Assembly: GCF_000027225.1 (NCBI RefSeq)
Contig: NC_013892.1
Span: forward strand, 1,550,001-1,614,000
Length of the DNA: 64,000 bases
Source of the DNA: Xenorhabdus bovienii SS-2004
Lineage (GTDB): Bacteria > Pseudomonadota > Gammaproteobacteria > Enterobacterales > Enterobacteriaceae
Direction of reading: 5' to 3'
The notes beneath the pieces are model-generated. The model made no database searches. It saw only the letters and a list, made by a program, of their open reading frames with translations, and was not told the origin of the DNA. The translations under genes and the position numbers were made by a program. Shown here one piece after another: positions 50,654-61,694 of this stretch. Numbering within the stretch: position 1 is the stretch's first letter; each line of letters opens with the position of its first letter.

Positions 50654-51925
50654 TCACTCACCAGAAACTTGGGCATCCGGCTTGCTATATATCAATAATG
50701 GCGCTGATTTCTCTTCAACAACCGTTTCATCAACGACAACTTTTTCTACATGTTCCATTGATGGCAGGTCATACATCGTATCCAGTAAAACACCTTCTAC
50801 GATTGAACGAAGACCACGTGCACCAGTCTTACGCGCCATAGCCTTCTTCGCAATCGCTGTCAGCGCTTCTTTTCTGAACTCAAGTTCAGCACCTTCCAGA
50901 TTAAACAAAGCCTGATACTGTTTGGTCAACGCGTTTTTTGGCTCTTGTAGGATCTGAATCAATGCATCTTCACTTAGTTCAGTCAATGTTGCCACAACTG
51001 GCAGACGGCCAATGAATTCAGGAATTAACCCAAATTTGATCAAATCTTCCGGTTCAGCCTGAGCAAGCAATTCGCCTTCTGTTGCTTTCTCCGACTCGCC
51101 TTTAACTGTAGCACTAAAACCGATACCCGAGCTGACATTCAAACGCTGGCTAATAACTTTGTCCAATCCTGCAAATGCACCACCACAGATAAACAAGATC
51201 TTAGAGGTATCAACCTGAAGAAATTCCTGCTGTGGATGTTTACGGCCACCTTGAGGAGGAACCGCTGCCACTGTACCTTCAATCAGCTTCAAAAGTGCCT
51301 GCTGAACGCCCTCTCCCGAGACATCACGAGTAATTGACGGATTATCAGATTTGCGAGAAATTTTATCTATTTCATCAATATATACAATCCCACGCTGCGC
51401 TTTCTGCACATCGTAGTCACACTTTTGCAGCAGTTTCTGGATAATATTTTCTACATCTTCACCAACATAACCAGCTTCAGTCAGTGTCGTAGCATCAGCC
51501 ATAGTAAAAGGCACATCTAAATAACGGGCGAGTGTCTCAGCAAGCAGGGTTTTACCACTACCTGTTGGGCCAATCAGCAGAATATTACTCTTTCCTAATT
51601 CCACACCGTTATTAGTGTCACCATTACGCAGTCTCTTGTAATGGTTATAAACAGCGACTGCTAACACTTTCTTCGCCGTTTCCTGACCGATAACATAATC
51701 ATCCAGATGTTGACGAATTTCATGAGGAGTAGGCAAGGCGCTACGCTCACGGTGTGGTACTAGTTCTTTAATTTCTTCGCGAATGATATCATTACATAAA
51801 TCAACACATTCGTCGCAGATATACACTGACGGGCCAGCTATTAATTTCCGAACTTCATGTTGGCTTTTCCCGCAGAAAGAGCAATACAGCAGCTTTCCTG
51901 AACCGTCTTTGCGCTTATCTGTCAT
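50654..51925 (-). CDS. clpX: ClpX, unfoldase subunit of ClpXP
   Basis: AAA+ unfoldase, 423 aa (E. coli 424), that feeds substrates to ClpP. The N-terminal zinc-binding domain has CSFC and CDECVDLC (about residues 15-45). The ATPase has Walker A GPTGSGKT near 119, the pore loop GYVG, Walker [11 protein letters not shown], and a pore-2/ClpP-contact region preceding [11 protein letters not shown]. clpP lies 143 bp upstream on the same strand; the pair is an operon in E. coli. Confidence 0.97.
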   Translation of the reverse strand: MTDKRKDGSGKLLYCSFCGKSQHEVRKLIAGPSVYICDECVDLCNDIIREEIKELVPHRERSALPTPHEIRQHLDDYVIGQETAKKVLAVAVYNHYKRLRNGDTNNGVELGKSNILLIGPTGSGKTLLAETLARYLDVPFTMADATTLTEAGYVGEDVENIIQKLLQKCDYDVQKAQRGIVYIDEIDKISRKSDNPSITRDVSGEGVQQALLKLIEGTVAAVPPQGGRKHPQQEFLQVDTSKILFICGGAFAGLDKVISQRLNVSSGIGFSATVKGESEKATEGELLAQAEPEDLIKFGLIPEFIGRLPVVATLTELSEDALIQILQEPKNALTKQYQALFNLEGAELEFRKEALTAIAKKAMARKTGARGLRSIVEGVLLDTMYDLPSMEHVEKVVVDETVVEEKSAPLLIYSKPDAQVSGE

Positions 51926-52068
51926 CAGTCAACCTCACTTTATGAGCTGTTATCCCAGTTTATCTGGCATAACAGAAAATACGCTGTCATTACTCCGCCG
52001 AGTAAGGCGCCAACAAAGAAACGCCCTTAAACTTATAGCGTCGGAGTAATAAAGTAATTGTCAATAAA

Positions 52069-52692
52069 TTAGTTGCGCTGGGTAAATATACTATCAACCA
52101 AACCGTATTCTACGGATTCTGCAGCTGATAAGAAACGGTCGCGTTCTGTATCTTCGACGATCTTCTCAAGTGGTTTGCCAGTATGTTTCGCCATCAACTC
52201 ATTCATGCGAGCTTTAACCTTGAGTATCTCCTGCGCATGAATTTCAATATCTGTCGCCTGCCCTTGGAAACCACCTAATGGCTGGTGAATCATGACCCTA
52301 GAATTTGGCAGACAGAAACGCTTACCTTTTGCTCCAGCTGTCAACAGGAATGCCCCCATTGAACAGGCTTGCCCCATACAGATAGTACTCACATCCGGCT
52401 TGATAAATTGCATCGTGTCATAAATAGACATACCCGCTGTAATAACCCCACCCGGAGAGTTGATATATAAGTTAATATCTTTTTCTGGGTTTTCTGCTTC
52501 CAGGAATAACATTTGGGCAACAATTAAGTTCGCCATATGATCTTCAACTGGCCCAGTCAGAAAAATAATTCGATCTTTTAATAAACGGGAGTAAATATCG
52601 AATGCACGTTCTCCACGTGCAGTTTGTTCAACCACCATCGGCACCAAAGACATGTTAGGTGCATATTTATCTTGCTTGCCACTGTATGACAT
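52069..52692 (-). CDS. clpP: ClpP, proteolytic subunit of ClpXP/ClpAP
   Basis: A 207-aa serine protease, the same length as E. coli ClpP, forming a tetradecameric chamber. The nucleophile is in [11 protein letters not shown] (near Ser111), the catalytic His in [15 protein letters not shown] (near 136), and the Asp in [11 protein letters not shown] (near 185). A short propeptide precedes [13 protein letters not shown] [30 protein letters not shown] stands before the ATG. It is followed by clpX; tig lies upstream behind its own terminator. Confidence 0.97.
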   Translation of the reverse strand: MSYSGKQDKYAPNMSLVPMVVEQTARGERAFDIYSRLLKDRIIFLTGPVEDHMANLIVAQMLFLEAENPEKDINLYINSPGGVITAGMSIYDTMQFIKPDVSTICMGQACSMGAFLLTAGAKGKRFCLPNSRVMIHQPLGGFQGQATDIEIHAQEILKVKARMNELMAKHTGKPLEKIVEDTERDRFLSAAESVEYGLVDSIFTQRN

Positions 52693-52785
52693 TTCCGTCT
52701 CCTAATAGAACTCACGCTGGTGCCATTCATAACTGATTCTACTTGAGATAAGCGATGATGACCATGATCCAAAGTTAACTAACAG

Positions 52786-52818
52786 AGGGCTTTCTCCCCC
52801 TAAAAAGTAGTAAGCCCT
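52786..52818 (-). repeat. Inverted repeat upstream of clpP
   Basis: Perfect 7-bp arms AGGGCTT and AAGCCCT are separated by 19 bp, about 95-125 bp before the clpP start. It may form a leader hairpin or mark a regulator site. No sigma-32 match was recognised here. Confidence 0.45.
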
Positions 52819-52870
52819 TACATAATAGTAAGAAAGGATATGAGGTTAAATCTGTTTTTTTCAAGGACAA

Positions 52871-52902
52871 TAAAAAAACCCGCAAGCATAGCCTGCGGGT
52901 TT
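52871..52902 (-). terminator. Intrinsic terminator of tig
   Basis: A 9-bp GC-rich stem, AAACCCGCA with TGCGGGTTT, lies 49 bp after the tig stop. It is followed on the reverse strand by a run of T residues. Confidence 0.94.
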
Positions 52903-52950
52903 GCATTACTGAGAGAAATTTCATTATCTCAGGTAATCAATAAATGAAAC

Positions 52951-54255
52951 TTATGCCAGTTGATTTTGGTTCATAAGATCATTAAAGCCGACTTCTTTTT
53001 CAGAAACTTTTGCTTTATTCAGAACAAATTCAACAGCCTGCTCTTCCAGAGCAATATTGCGGACGTTGTTCAGCATTTCTTTATTTTTGCTGTAGTATTC
53101 GATCACTTCTTTTGGATCTTCGTAAGCAGAAGCCATCTCTTCGATCAACACATTAACGCGATCTTCGTCAACTTTCAGCTCATTGCTGCTAATGACTTCA
53201 CCTAACAACAAACCAACAACAACGCGGCGTTTTGCCTGTTCTTCGAACAGTTCACGTGGCAATTCCAGAGCTTGTTTTTCATTGCCGCCGAAACGCTGAG
53301 CAGCCTGACGGCGTAACACATCAATTTCGCCATCAATAACCGCTGCTGGAACTTCAATTTCGTTCGCATTAACCAGACCATCAAGGATCTGAGTCTTGAT
53401 ACGGCTACGAACCGCGTTCTTCAGTTCACGTTCCATATTTTTGCGCACTTCAGTACGCAGACCATCAACAGTGCCGTCAGCAATACCAAAACGTTTGATA
53501 AACTCTTCGGTCAGTTCTGGCAGTTCACGCTGTTCAACTTTCTTTAGGTTGATAGCAAACGTTGCAGCTTTCCCTTTCAGGTTTTCTGCATGATAATCTT
53601 CTGGGAAAGTCACATCGAGGGTAAATTCTTCACCCGCTTTGTGGCCAACGACGCCCTCTTCAAAACCAGGGATCATACGGCCCTGGCCCATTGCCAGAAC
53701 GAAATCAGTTGATTTGCCGCCTTCGAACTCTTCGCCATCAACAGAACCAGTGAAGTCAACAGTGACGCGATCTTCCGCAGCCGCTGCTTCATCAGTTTCT
53801 TTCCAATCTGCCTGTTGTTTACGCAAAGTTTCCAGCATAGCGTCAACGTCTGCATCTTTAACTTCAACAACCGGTTTTTCAACTTCGATCTCTTCCAGAC
53901 CTTTCAGTTCGATCTCTGGATAAACTTCAAACTCAACAGCATAAATGAAGTCTTCACCATCTTTAAACTGCTCTGGTTTATAGCTTGGTGCGCCTGCTGG
54001 ATTAATTTTATTCTCAATGATCGCATTGACGAAATTGCGTTGCATCAGATCACCAAGAACATCCTGCAGAACGGAAGCGCCGTAACGCTGTTTGACGATA
54101 TTCATAGGCACTTTGCCTTTACGGAAACCGTCGATACGGACTTTTTTCGCTACATTAACCAATTCACTGCTAATTGCTTTTTCAATGTCGGCAGCAGGAA
54201 CGGTGATTGATACACGACGCCCAAGGCCTTGAGTGGTTTCAACAGAAACTTGCAT
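52951..54255 (-). CDS. tig: Trigger factor, ribosome-associated chaperone
   Basis: A 434-aa chaperone (E. coli 432) that meets nascent chains at the ribosome exit. The N-terminal ribosome-binding domain carries the GFRKGKVP signature near residues 43-50 that contacts L23. The FKBP-type PPIase domain (about 150-245) contains [17 protein letters not shown] and [13 protein letters not shown]. The helical C-terminal arms complete the protein. It is upstream of clpPX and downstream of bolA, as in E. coli, and has its own terminator. Confidence 0.97.
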   Translation of the reverse strand: MQVSVETTQGLGRRVSITVPAADIEKAISSELVNVAKKVRIDGFRKGKVPMNIVKQRYGASVLQDVLGDLMQRNFVNAIIENKINPAGAPSYKPEQFKDGEDFIYAVEFEVYPEIELKGLEEIEVEKPVVEVKDADVDAMLETLRKQQADWKETDEAAAAEDRVTVDFTGSVDGEEFEGGKSTDFVLAMGQGRMIPGFEEGVVGHKAGEEFTLDVTFPEDYHAENLKGKAATFAINLKKVEQRELPELTEEFIKRFGIADGTVDGLRTEVRKNMERELKNAVRSRIKTQILDGLVNANEIEVPAAVIDGEIDVLRRQAAQRFGGNEKQALELPRELFEEQAKRRVVVGLLLGEVISSNELKVDEDRVNVLIEEMASAYEDPKEVIEYYSKNKEMLNNVRNIALEEQAVEFVLNKAKVSEKEVGFNDLMNQNQLA

Positions 54256-54639
54256 CTTGTTACCTCAAAAAAATCATAGTGCTCGGTCAACTTCAGAATG
54301 TCGTAATGCCTGAAAAACTGGCTGATTACAACACTCATCAAGAACCGGGGCGGTCGTATTTAAAAACCGAGAATCCCTGTGATCAGAAGCGTCCCGAAAC
54401 CATTCTAAAAATTCAGACGCAGCATTATAGCGACGCAGACAGTATGAGTCGAGAATTGCAGACAGAAGCAGGCAATATTCGTTGACTTCTGTGATAAACA
54501 TGGCTCAATGACTGCATCACGATATCGTCTATCCGGTGTGAATATATACAAAAATACAGCCCGAAGGCTGAAGTCTAAAATTAAAATCAGATTAATAAAA
54601 TAAAAAATTAAGCAGGATATATAGTCTAACCCGGAAAAA
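54256..54639. other. bolA-tig intergenic region
   Basis: A 384-bp spacer that must contain the tig promoter. Apart from the bolA terminator near 54557 I saw no gene or assignable regulator site. Confidence 0.6.
54550..54570 (-). terminator. Terminator of bolA
   Basis: On the reverse strand CAGCC-TTCG-GGCTG forms a hairpin with a stable UUCG tetraloop, followed by TATTTTTG. It lies about 70 bp after the bolA stop. Confidence 0.82.
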
Positions 54640-54963
54640 TCACAAACCTGACGTCGTCGTTCTTCCTCCCCGGCATGCAGGCGAAGCTAGAACAGTGTCT
54701 CCCAATTCTGCCCACTCTTTTTCCGTATAAGTATGAAGCGCTAAAGCATGTACGCCTTCTTCCAGCTCTTTGGCTAAGACACTATATACTGCGCGATGGC
54801 GGTTAAGTACTCGATGATCGACAAATTCATTACTGATCACAATTATTTTAAAATGGCTTTCAGAACCTGCTGGCACATTATGACGATAACTTTCATCGAT
54901 CACTTCCAGATGAGAAGGCTTAAATGCCGCCTGTAACTTTATTTCTATTTCCTGACGAACCAT
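54640..54963 (-). CDS. bolA: BolA, stress-response morphology regulator
   Basis: A 107-aa protein (E. coli 105) of the BolA family, which binds monothiol glutaredoxins through shared Fe-S clusters and also acts as a DNA-binding regulator of cell shape. The motif [18 protein letters not shown] and the conserved [13 protein letters not shown] and [13 protein letters not shown] segments are all present. AAGGAGAATGGG precedes the ATG at 54963, so it is chosen over 54984. It is divergent from yajG. Confidence 0.95.
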   Translation of the reverse strand: MVRQEIEIKLQAAFKPSHLEVIDESYRHNVPAGSESHFKIIVISNEFVDHRVLNRHRAVYSVLAKELEEGVHALALHTYTEKEWAELGDTVLASPACRGGRTTTSGL

Positions 54964-55206
54964 CCCATTCTCCTTCATCACCAAAGGTTATTTATCAACC
55001 ATATAATTGATTCTAGTTTATTTCCCGTGAGTTATAACATCAGAGTAGCCAAATATCTTTAACAGAATTTACTTGGGGGTATTTCTCCCTATGTTTCAAG
55101 CATTCATTAGGGATATGCCGCTACCAATGGCAATGCTATGATTGCGACTGTTTATACTACCGGTATTAATATATCGGGTATCCGTATCCTGAATGAGAAA
55201 ATCTAC

Positions 55207-55785
55207 ATGCTAAAAAAAATATTTACTTCATTGCTTGCACTTTTCTTTTTAGCTGGCTGTGCAAACTCCGGCAATACATTGGCAATTCAACCAAAAATTA
55301 CCCTGCCACCCGTAGATCCGACAATGAAAGCGATCACAATCAGTATTAGTGGGGTCGATCATCGTCAATCTCAAGCACTGGCTCAAGTTAACCGTGATGC
55401 CAGACTGGTTACCCTGACACCTTCCCGTGATTTACGGTTTTTACTCCAAGAAGCACTGGAAAAGCAAATGGTAGCTCGCGGCTATATGATTGGTTCCCCC
55501 GCCAATGCCAACTTACAAGTCGTTGTGAATCAGCTTTATGCCAATGTAAAGGAAGGGAGTCTACGCCACGATATTTCTACAAAAGCAGAAATCTCCATTA
55601 TTGTTTATGCCCAAGATGGCAGTCAGCAAATCAAAAACTATCGCACTAGCTACAATGTTCAAGGGCCATTAAGTGCAACAAATGCGAAAATTGCTGATGC
55701 CGTAAACACAGTTTTATCTGACGTGATCGCAGACATGGCTCAAGATTTGTCAGTCAGCACCTTCATCAAACAAAACGTTCGCTAA
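55207..55785 (+). CDS. yajG: YajG, outer-membrane lipoprotein
   Basis: A 192-aa predicted lipoprotein, the same length as E. coli YajG. The signal peptide MLKKIFTSLLALFFLAGC ends in the lipobox LAGC with Cys18 as the acylated residue. The mature part has the YajG-family strands VVVNQLYANVKEGSLRHDI and a DVIADMAQD ending. Its function is unknown. The frame opens at 55138, but only the ATG at 55207 gives a lipoprotein signal. ampG follows after a hairpin, the order found in E. coli. Confidence 0.9.
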   Translation: MLKKIFTSLLALFFLAGCANSGNTLAIQPKITLPPVDPTMKAITISISGVDHRQSQALAQVNRDARLVTLTPSRDLRFLLQEALEKQMVARGYMIGSPANANLQVVVNQLYANVKEGSLRHDISTKAEISIIVYAQDGSQQIKNYRTSYNVQGPLSATNAKIADAVNTVLSDVIADMAQDLSVSTFIKQNVR

Positions 55786-55796
55786 CAGGAGATGAA

Positions 55797-55846
55797 AAAA
55801 CTTTCTGCCAAACTCTGCCCAGTTAGGTAATGTGCAGAAAGTTTTC
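55797..55846 (+). terminator. Terminator/leader hairpin between yajG and ampG
   Basis: A perfect stem AAACTTTCTGC with GCAGAAAGTTT and a 25-nt loop is followed by TCTTG. It starts 12 bp after the yajG stop and ends 14 bp before the ampG ATG, so it may reduce readthrough into ampG and also sit next to its RBS. Confidence 0.65.
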
Positions 55847-55857
55847 TTGGGAGGCTC

Positions 55858-57360
55858 ATGACTAATCATTATCTCAATAAGCTATCCACACTACGCAATT
55901 ATTACATCCTTCTTTTACTAGGTTTTGCCTCTGGTCTACCCCTAGCACTCACGGGAGGAACATTACAGGCATGGATGACAATTGAAAATCTGGATATCAA
56001 AACCATCGGTTTTTTCACTTTGGTTGGTCAAGCCTATGTCTTTAAATTCCTCTGGGCTCCGGCAATGGACAGATATTCGCCCTCATTTTTAGGGCGGCGG
56101 CGGGGATGGATGCTGGTCACTCAACTCCTGCTTATCGTCAGTATTGCCACAATGGCTTTCCTCAAACCATCTGAACATTTATGGTGGCTCGCAGCATTAG
56201 CCGTCTCTGTCGCATTCTTTTCCGCTTCCCAAGATATTATCTTTGACGCCTATAAAACCGACTTACTTTCACAGGAAGAGCGCGGTTCCGGTGCCGCAAT
56301 TTCCGTTCTGGGGTATCGGATAGCCATGCTGGTTTCCGGTGGTTTAGCATTGTGGCTGACCACCTATATTGGCTGGCAGAATATGTACTTGATAATGGCA
56401 GGTATGATGCTCATTGGTGTTTATGCCACACTTACTGCCAAAGAACCAAAAATTAATACAGCGCCACCAAAAACATTACATCAGGCAGTATTAGAACCCT
56501 TATCTGATTTCTTTAGCCGAAACAATGCCTGGCTTATCCTGCTATTAATTGTACTGTATAAGCTTGCTGATGCATTTGCGCTCTCTCTCAGTACAACGTT
56601 CCTTATACGTGGTGTTGGCTTCACTGCTGCTGAAGTCGGTATGATCAATAAAACCCTCGGTCTGGCTGCTACCATTGTAGGCGCTCTATATGGCGGCTAT
56701 TTGATGCATAAATGGAGCCTGTTTCGCGCTCTGATGATATTTGGCATTCTCCAGACCGTTTCAAATTTGAGTTATTGGATACTTGCCGTTACTCCCAAAG
56801 ACATCTACGTGATGGGGGGCGCTGTTTTTCTGGAAAATATCTGTGGTGGCATGGGAACAGCAGCGTTTGTCGCCCTGTTAATGACCTTATGCAATAAATC
56901 ATTTTCAGCGACACAATTTGCCCTGCTTTCTGCATTAGCAGCAATTGGACGGGTTTATGTCGGCCCGGTTGCGGGGTGGTTCGCTGAATCTCATGGCTGG
57001 CCTATGTTTTATCTGTTCTCCATTTTCATCGGATTACCGGGTCTGTGGCTTTTATTTATCTGCCGTAATACACTGACTTATACCGAAAAAAACGATAATT
57101 TCATTTCCCGCACATTATTCAAGAGCTATTATCGGATTGCCTTCATTATCATGCTGCTCGCCGCCTCCATATTTATAATTTGGTTAATCTGTAGCTGCCT
57201 GATAATTATCATCAGTAGTATTACTCATTTTATCGTCCTCGATGGACTTCAAAAAGCAATTTCGCCCGTATTCTCATTCAGTATCGCAATGGGTACTGTA
57301 GGACTTCTATTGGGAGGAGCGCTGGATTATTTAGCTTTGAGGAAAACCAAATTCGCTTAG
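55858..57360 (+). CDS. ampG: AmpG, anhydromuropeptide permease
   Basis: A 500-aa inner-membrane MFS-type transporter (E. coli 491) that imports GlcNAc-anhydroMurNAc peptides for cell-wall recycling and so feeds the AmpR/AmpC beta-lactamase signal where that exists. It shows about 14 hydrophobic segments, with the family stretches GFASGLPLALTGGTLQAWM, FKFLWAPAMDRY and FSASQDIIFDAYKTDLL. GGGAGGCTC directly precedes the ATG. E. coli has cyoA next; here a porin gene comes between. Confidence 0.93.
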   Translation: MTNHYLNKLSTLRNYYILLLLGFASGLPLALTGGTLQAWMTIENLDIKTIGFFTLVGQAYVFKFLWAPAMDRYSPSFLGRRRGWMLVTQLLLIVSIATMAFLKPSEHLWWLAALAVSVAFFSASQDIIFDAYKTDLLSQEERGSGAAISVLGYRIAMLVSGGLALWLTTYIGWQNMYLIMAGMMLIGVYATLTAKEPKINTAPPKTLHQAVLEPLSDFFSRNNAWLILLLIVLYKLADAFALSLSTTFLIRGVGFTAAEVGMINKTLGLAATIVGALYGGYLMHKWSLFRALMIFGILQTVSNLSYWILAVTPKDIYVMGGAVFLENICGGMGTAAFVALLMTLCNKSFSATQFALLSALAAIGRVYVGPVAGWFAESHGWPMFYLFSIFIGLPGLWLLFICRNTLTYTEKNDNFISRTLFKSYYRIAFIIMLLAASIFIIWLICSCLIIIISSITHFIVLDGLQKAISPVFSFSIAMGTVGLLLGGALDYLALRKTKFA

Positions 57361-57411
57361 TGTGTTCCCCCAGAACTCCTACTATAGCATCTTAGATGCG
57401 CTTTCTGAAAA

Positions 57412-57443
57412 AGCCAAAGGTTGGCAGGGTTCAACCTTTGGCT
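57412..57443 (+). terminator. Terminator of ampG
   Basis: A perfect 12-bp stem, AGCCAAAGGTTG with CAACCTTTGGCT and an 8-nt loop, is followed by GCCTTATTTT. It lies 51 bp after the ampG stop. Confidence 0.88.
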
Positions 57444-57623
57444 GCCTTATTTTAGTGATAAACTTCACAATAAAAATAAAAACAGCCATTATGTGACTTG
57501 GAAAACGTCTTTTTTAAGAGCGGAACATTTATATTCACACTAACAAATATTATTATCCGAATTATTTTATTCCGAACCATTCAAGACATCTTTATTTATC
57601 CTAAAACCATATAAAGGGAATTT

Positions 57624-58391
57624 ATGAAAAGACATATTTTGACACTCACCGCAGTTGCTACTGCCTTGGTTTCTGCATCAGCCAGCGCGGAATACCAGTG
57701 GGGTTTTGCCAATGTCAGCATGAACTACCTTGACTGGACCAAACACACCACTCAAAAAACAGGGCAGACCTCACATAAAGATGACTTTGCTTATTTGGAA
57801 CTAGAAGGTGGATCAGAGTTCAGTTGGGGCGAGCTATATGGTTTCCTTGATTTAGAAAATCCATTTAACAGCAAAACTGCACAGCCCGGTGATAACCAGC
57901 GCTACACCTTCAAAACCACAGGTCGTTTTTATCTAGGTGATACTGGGTTCAACCTTTATGGTCATGTTTATGGTACCTATTCACTGCCAGGCAAAGCCAA
58001 CGGTGGCAACTTCCATGAAGTAAATACTCTCTATGGATTGGGCTATAACACCACACTGGCTGGTGTTTGGTTCAAACCTTTTGTCGCACTTCACTATGTT
58101 GATCAAACTTTTTACTCAGGTAATAATGGTTATGTCGTAGGCTGGGTTGCAGGGTACGATTTCCAACTCTGGCAAGAAAAATTCAGTATTACGAACTGGA
58201 ATGAAATTGAGTTGAACCGTAATCAGCGCTACGGCAACGGTGGCCGAGAGGGTATCAATGGTGCTGTCGGGTTATGGTGGACTCCACATCCTTCCTTTAC
58301 TACTGGGATTCAATATCGCTATGCGGATAACAAATTAGGCGAAGATTTCTTGCAGGATGGCATTGTTTACAGTGTAAAATATAACTTCTAA
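57624..58391 (+). CDS. Tsx/OmpK-family nucleoside-specific outer-membrane channel
   Basis: A 255-aa outer-membrane protein with a clean signal peptide cut after ASASA. The mature chain starts EYQWGFANVSMNYLDW, and alternating hydrophobic residues suggest about twelve beta strands. It ends in YSVKYNF, the terminal aromatic signature used by the BAM machinery. FAYLELEGGSEFSWGELYGF and GRFYLGDTGFNLYGHV resemble the Tsx/OmpK family, closer to Vibrio OmpK-type than to E. coli Tsx (294 aa). AAAGGGAATTT precedes the ATG. Nucleoside transport is inferred from family only. It is absent from this locus in E. coli. Confidence 0.78.
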   Translation: MKRHILTLTAVATALVSASASAEYQWGFANVSMNYLDWTKHTTQKTGQTSHKDDFAYLELEGGSEFSWGELYGFLDLENPFNSKTAQPGDNQRYTFKTTGRFYLGDTGFNLYGHVYGTYSLPGKANGGNFHEVNTLYGLGYNTTLAGVWFKPFVALHYVDQTFYSGNNGYVVGWVAGYDFQLWQEKFSITNWNEIELNRNQRYGNGGREGINGAVGLWWTPHPSFTTGIQYRYADNKLGEDFLQDGIVYSVKYNF

Positions 58392-58741
58392 AATAAATTT
58401 AACTGATGAGCAGCAACAAGCTGCTCATCAACACCGATAAACAACGGTTATTATATTGTTAAAAACGCTTGTTTTAGCTTTATTTCCTTTGGTTTTCGTC
58501 AATTTTTCCTTTTTAAAAATAGTAAGTTATTTTAAAATAAATACTTATTTTGAACTCTTGGTTAAAATAACTATCTGAAATTAACTTTTTGTTAAACCTT
58601 ACATCACATGTGATCCCTCTAACATAAAAAGCCTACAAGTTATCTTGCTTCCATTACAATTGTTTACACTCCGGTGACCTTACCGTAGAATGCCCGCACT
58701 GATGAAACGACAATAAAGCTTTTGTTATCTGGGGTCGCTCA
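58392..58741. other. Upstream region of the cyo operon
   Basis: A 350-bp AT-rich spacer with several GTTAA units (for example near 58561 and 58591), compatible with ArcA-type repeats that control cyo in E. coli, and a perfect 12-bp palindrome ATCACATGTGAT at 58603-58614. No gene was seen. The operator assignments are tentative. Confidence 0.5.
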
Positions 58742-59707
58742 ATGAGACTTATGAAATACAAAAAAACTATTGGGTTGTCGTCATTACTCGCAGCCACTTT
58801 AATGCTAAGCGGTTGTGATATGGTATTGATGAATCCCAAAGGGGCGATCGGCGTTGAGCAAAAAACGCTGATACTGACAGCGTTTGGCCTGATGCTGATC
58901 GTTGTTATTCCGGCTATCGTAATGGCAATCATTTTTGCTCTACGTTACCGGGAAGCCAATAAATCTGCTACTTACCGTCCAAACTGGGCACACTCAAATA
59001 AAATTGAGCTTGTCGTCTGGACTGTGCCTATTCTGATTATCATCGTCTTGGCAACTATTACATGGAAAACGACTCAGGAACTCGATCCATATAAGCCATT
59101 GGACTATGAAGAAAAACCGGTAACGATTGAAGTTATTTCCCTTGACTGGAAATGGCTATTTATTTACCCAGAACAAGGCATTGCGACAGTAAACGAAATT
59201 GCATTCCCTACCAATGTTCCCGTGAACTTCAAAATCACGTCAGACTCTGTGATGAACTCCTTTTTCATCCCACAGTTAGGCGGTCAGATTTATGCGATGG
59301 CAGGCATGCAGACAAAACTGCACTTGATTGCTAACACACCGGATACATATAAAGGGTTCTCAGCAAGCTATAGTGGCGAAGGCTTCTCTGGCATGAAATT
59401 TACTGCAACAGCAACACCCGATCGTGAAAGTTTTGAACAGTGGGTGCAGAAAGTTAAGGCATCACCTAAAACCCTGGATACTGTGCAGGCGTTTAATGAC
59501 TTAGCTGAAAAAAGCCAAAATAATCCTGTTGAATACTTCTCAAGCGTGAAACCAAAGCTATTCCAAGAAACTATCACCAAATTCATGGGTGACATGAAAC
59601 ATGGTGGTATGTTTGGTACGGCAGGTCACGGCAAAACAGAACATGGTGAAGCTGCGGATCATAATATGCATATGAGTCAGCCGGCTCATGCAGGTGTTGA
59701 GGAATAA
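58742..59707 (+). CDS. cyoA: CyoA, cytochrome bo3 ubiquinol oxidase subunit II
   Basis: A 321-aa lipoprotein subunit (E. coli 315) of the aerobic proton-pumping quinol oxidase. The lipobox LSGC places the acylated Cys at about residue 25; two membrane helices and a periplasmic cupredoxin domain without copper ligands follow. Conserved stretches include [27 protein letters not shown] and [14 protein letters not shown]. The C-terminal tail is His-rich, as in E. coli. It leads cyoABCDE; cyoB starts 4 bp later. Confidence 0.96.
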   Translation: MRLMKYKKTIGLSSLLAATLMLSGCDMVLMNPKGAIGVEQKTLILTAFGLMLIVVIPAIVMAIIFALRYREANKSATYRPNWAHSNKIELVVWTVPILIIIVLATITWKTTQELDPYKPLDYEEKPVTIEVISLDWKWLFIYPEQGIATVNEIAFPTNVPVNFKITSDSVMNSFFIPQLGGQIYAMAGMQTKLHLIANTPDTYKGFSASYSGEGFSGMKFTATATPDRESFEQWVQKVKASPKTLDTVQAFNDLAEKSQNNPVEYFSSVKPKLFQETITKFMGDMKHGGMFGTAGHGKTEHGEAADHNMHMSQPAHAGVEE

Positions 59708-59711
59708 AGGC

Positions 59712-61694
59712 ATGTGGGGAAAATTAACACTGGATGCAATCCCACTACATGAACCCATTATTGTGGTGACTCTGATTGCAATCCTTCTCGGGGGACTGGC
59801 GGTTGTCGGTACCTTAACTTATTTCCGTAAATGGAAATGGCTCTGGAGCGAATGGTTAACCAGCGTTGACCATAAAAAAATCGGTATCATGTATATCGTC
59901 GTTGCCATGGTCATGATGGTTCGCGGTTTCGCTGATGCCATCATGATGCGTGGACAGCAAGCTCTGGCTTCCGCAGGTGAAGCCGGCTTCCTGCCCCCGC
60001 ACCATTATGATCAAATATTTACCGCCCACGGCGTTATCATGATCTTCTTCATGGCAATGCCGTTCGTTGTCGGTCTGATGAACATCGTAGTACCCCTGCA
60101 AATCGGGGCGCGTGACGTTGCTTTCCCATTCCTGAACTCACTGAGCTTCTGGTTATTCGTTGTCGGTGTCGTACTGATCAACCTCTCCCTCGGTGTAGGT
60201 GAGTTCGCACAGACAGGCTGGCTGGCCTACCCTCCTCTATCGGGTAAATTATACAACCCCGGGGTTGGTGTTGATTATTGGATATGGAGTCTCCAGCTCT
60301 CCGGTATCGGTACATTGCTGACGGGCGTTAACTTCTTCGTGACTATCCTGCGTATGCGTGCGCCAGGGATGTCTATGATGAAAATGCCTGTTTTCTCATG
60401 GACCGTACTGTGTACTAACGTACTGATTATTGCAGCATTCCCAATCCTGACAGTCACTGTTGCACTGTTAACTCTGGATCGTTATATGGGCACCCATTTC
60501 TTCACCAATGATATGGGCGGCAATATGATGATGTACATCAACCTGATCTGGGCTTGGGGCCATCCAGAAGTTTACATTCTGGTTCTGCCTGTCTTTGGTA
60601 TATTCTCTGAAGTCACAGCAACCTTCGCGAAAAAACGTCTGTTTGGTTATACCTCTCTGGTATGGGCGACGATTGTTATTACCATTCTGTCGTTCATTGT
60701 ATGGCTGCACCACTTCTTTACGATGGGCTCTGGCGCGAACGTCAACGCCTTCTTTGGTATCGCCACGATGATTATCTCTATCCCAACTGGGGTTAAGATC
60801 TTCAACTGGCTGTTCACCATGTACCGTGGTCGTATCGAATTTAAAACCCCAATGCTGTGGACTGTTGGCTTCCTCGTCACTTTCTCCATTGGTGGTATGA
60901 CAGGTGTTCTGCTGGCCGTACCTGGTGCGAACTTCGTTCTGCATAACAGTTTGTTCCTGATTGCTCACTTCCATAACGTTATTATTGGTGGTGTGGTATT
61001 TGGCTGCTTCGCAGGTACTGCTTACTGGTTCCCGAAAGCGTTTGGTTTCACACTGAACGAAAAATGGGGTATCCGTGCATTCTGGTTCTGGATCACCGGT
61101 TTCTTCGTAGCCTTTATGCCACTGTACGCACTGGGCTTCATGGGCATGACCCGCCGTCTGAGCCAAGATATCGACCCTGCATTTCACACTATGCTGGTTG
61201 TTGCAGCGGGTGGCGTTGTCTTAATTGCTCTTGGTATTCTGTGTCAGGTTATTCAGTTCTACGTCAGTATCCGTGACCGTGAACAAAACCGTGATCTGAC
61301 TGGTGACCCATGGGGTGGCCGTACTTTGGAATGGTCAACTTCATCTCCGCCTCCATTCTATAACTTTGCTGAAGTTCCTCATATCCAGACTCGTGACGCA
61401 TGGTGGGATATGAAGGAGAAAGACACTGCTCATAAACGTCCGGCTAAATATGAAGAAATTCATATGCCTAAAAACACAAGCGCGGGCATCATTATCAGTG
61501 CGTTCCTCCTGATCTTCGGCTTTGCCATGATCTGGGATATCTGGTGGCTGGCTATCGCAAGTTTCGCCGGTACTATCATCACTTGGATCGTGAAAAGCTT
61601 TGACGAAGATGTTGATTACTACGTTCCTGTAGCTGAAGTTGAAAAAACTGAAAATCAGCATTACGAAGAACTGAGAAAGGCAGGTGTGAAATAA
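59712..61694 (+). CDS. cyoB: CyoB, cytochrome bo3 ubiquinol oxidase subunit I
   Basis: Catalytic 660-aa subunit (E. coli 663) holding low-spin haem b and the haem o3-CuB centre. The family metal ligands are visible in [10 protein letters not shown] (haem b), [14 protein letters not shown] (the cross-linked His-Tyr pair of CuB), WLHHFF (CuB) and [11 protein letters not shown] (haem o3 and b). About 15 membrane helices are present. The ATG at 59712 ([11 protein letters not shown]) matches E. coli; an in-frame ATG at 59688 lies within cyoA. The stop overlaps the cyoC start by one base (TAATG). Confidence 0.97.
   Translation: MWGKLTLDAIPLHEPIIVVTLIAILLGGLAVVGTLTYFRKWKWLWSEWLTSVDHKKIGIMYIVVAMVMMVRGFADAIMMRGQQALASAGEAGFLPPHHYDQIFTAHGVIMIFFMAMPFVVGLMNIVVPLQIGARDVAFPFLNSLSFWLFVVGVVLINLSLGVGEFAQTGWLAYPPLSGKLYNPGVGVDYWIWSLQLSGIGTLLTGVNFFVTILRMRAPGMSMMKMPVFSWTVLCTNVLIIAAFPILTVTVALLTLDRYMGTHFFTNDMGGNMMMYINLIWAWGHPEVYILVLPVFGIFSEVTATFAKKRLFGYTSLVWATIVITILSFIVWLHHFFTMGSGANVNAFFGIATMIISIPTGVKIFNWLFTMYRGRIEFKTPMLWTVGFLVTFSIGGMTGVLLAVPGANFVLHNSLFLIAHFHNVIIGGVVFGCFAGTAYWFPKAFGFTLNEKWGIRAFWFWITGFFVAFMPLYALGFMGMTRRLSQDIDPAFHTMLVVAAGGVVLIALGILCQVIQFYVSIRDREQNRDLTGDPWGGRTLEWSTSSPPPFYNFAEVPHIQTRDAWWDMKEKDTAHKRPAKYEEIHMPKNTSAGIIISAFLLIFGFAMIWDIWWLAIASFAGTIITWIVKSFDEDVDYYVPVAEVEKTENQHYEELRKAGVK

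Noticed and set aside
60468..61187. 239-codon reverse open frame inside cyoB
   Set aside because: Antisense to a strongly conserved oxidase gene; the peptide is His/Thr/Glu-rich and low in hydrophobic order, typical of a shadow frame.
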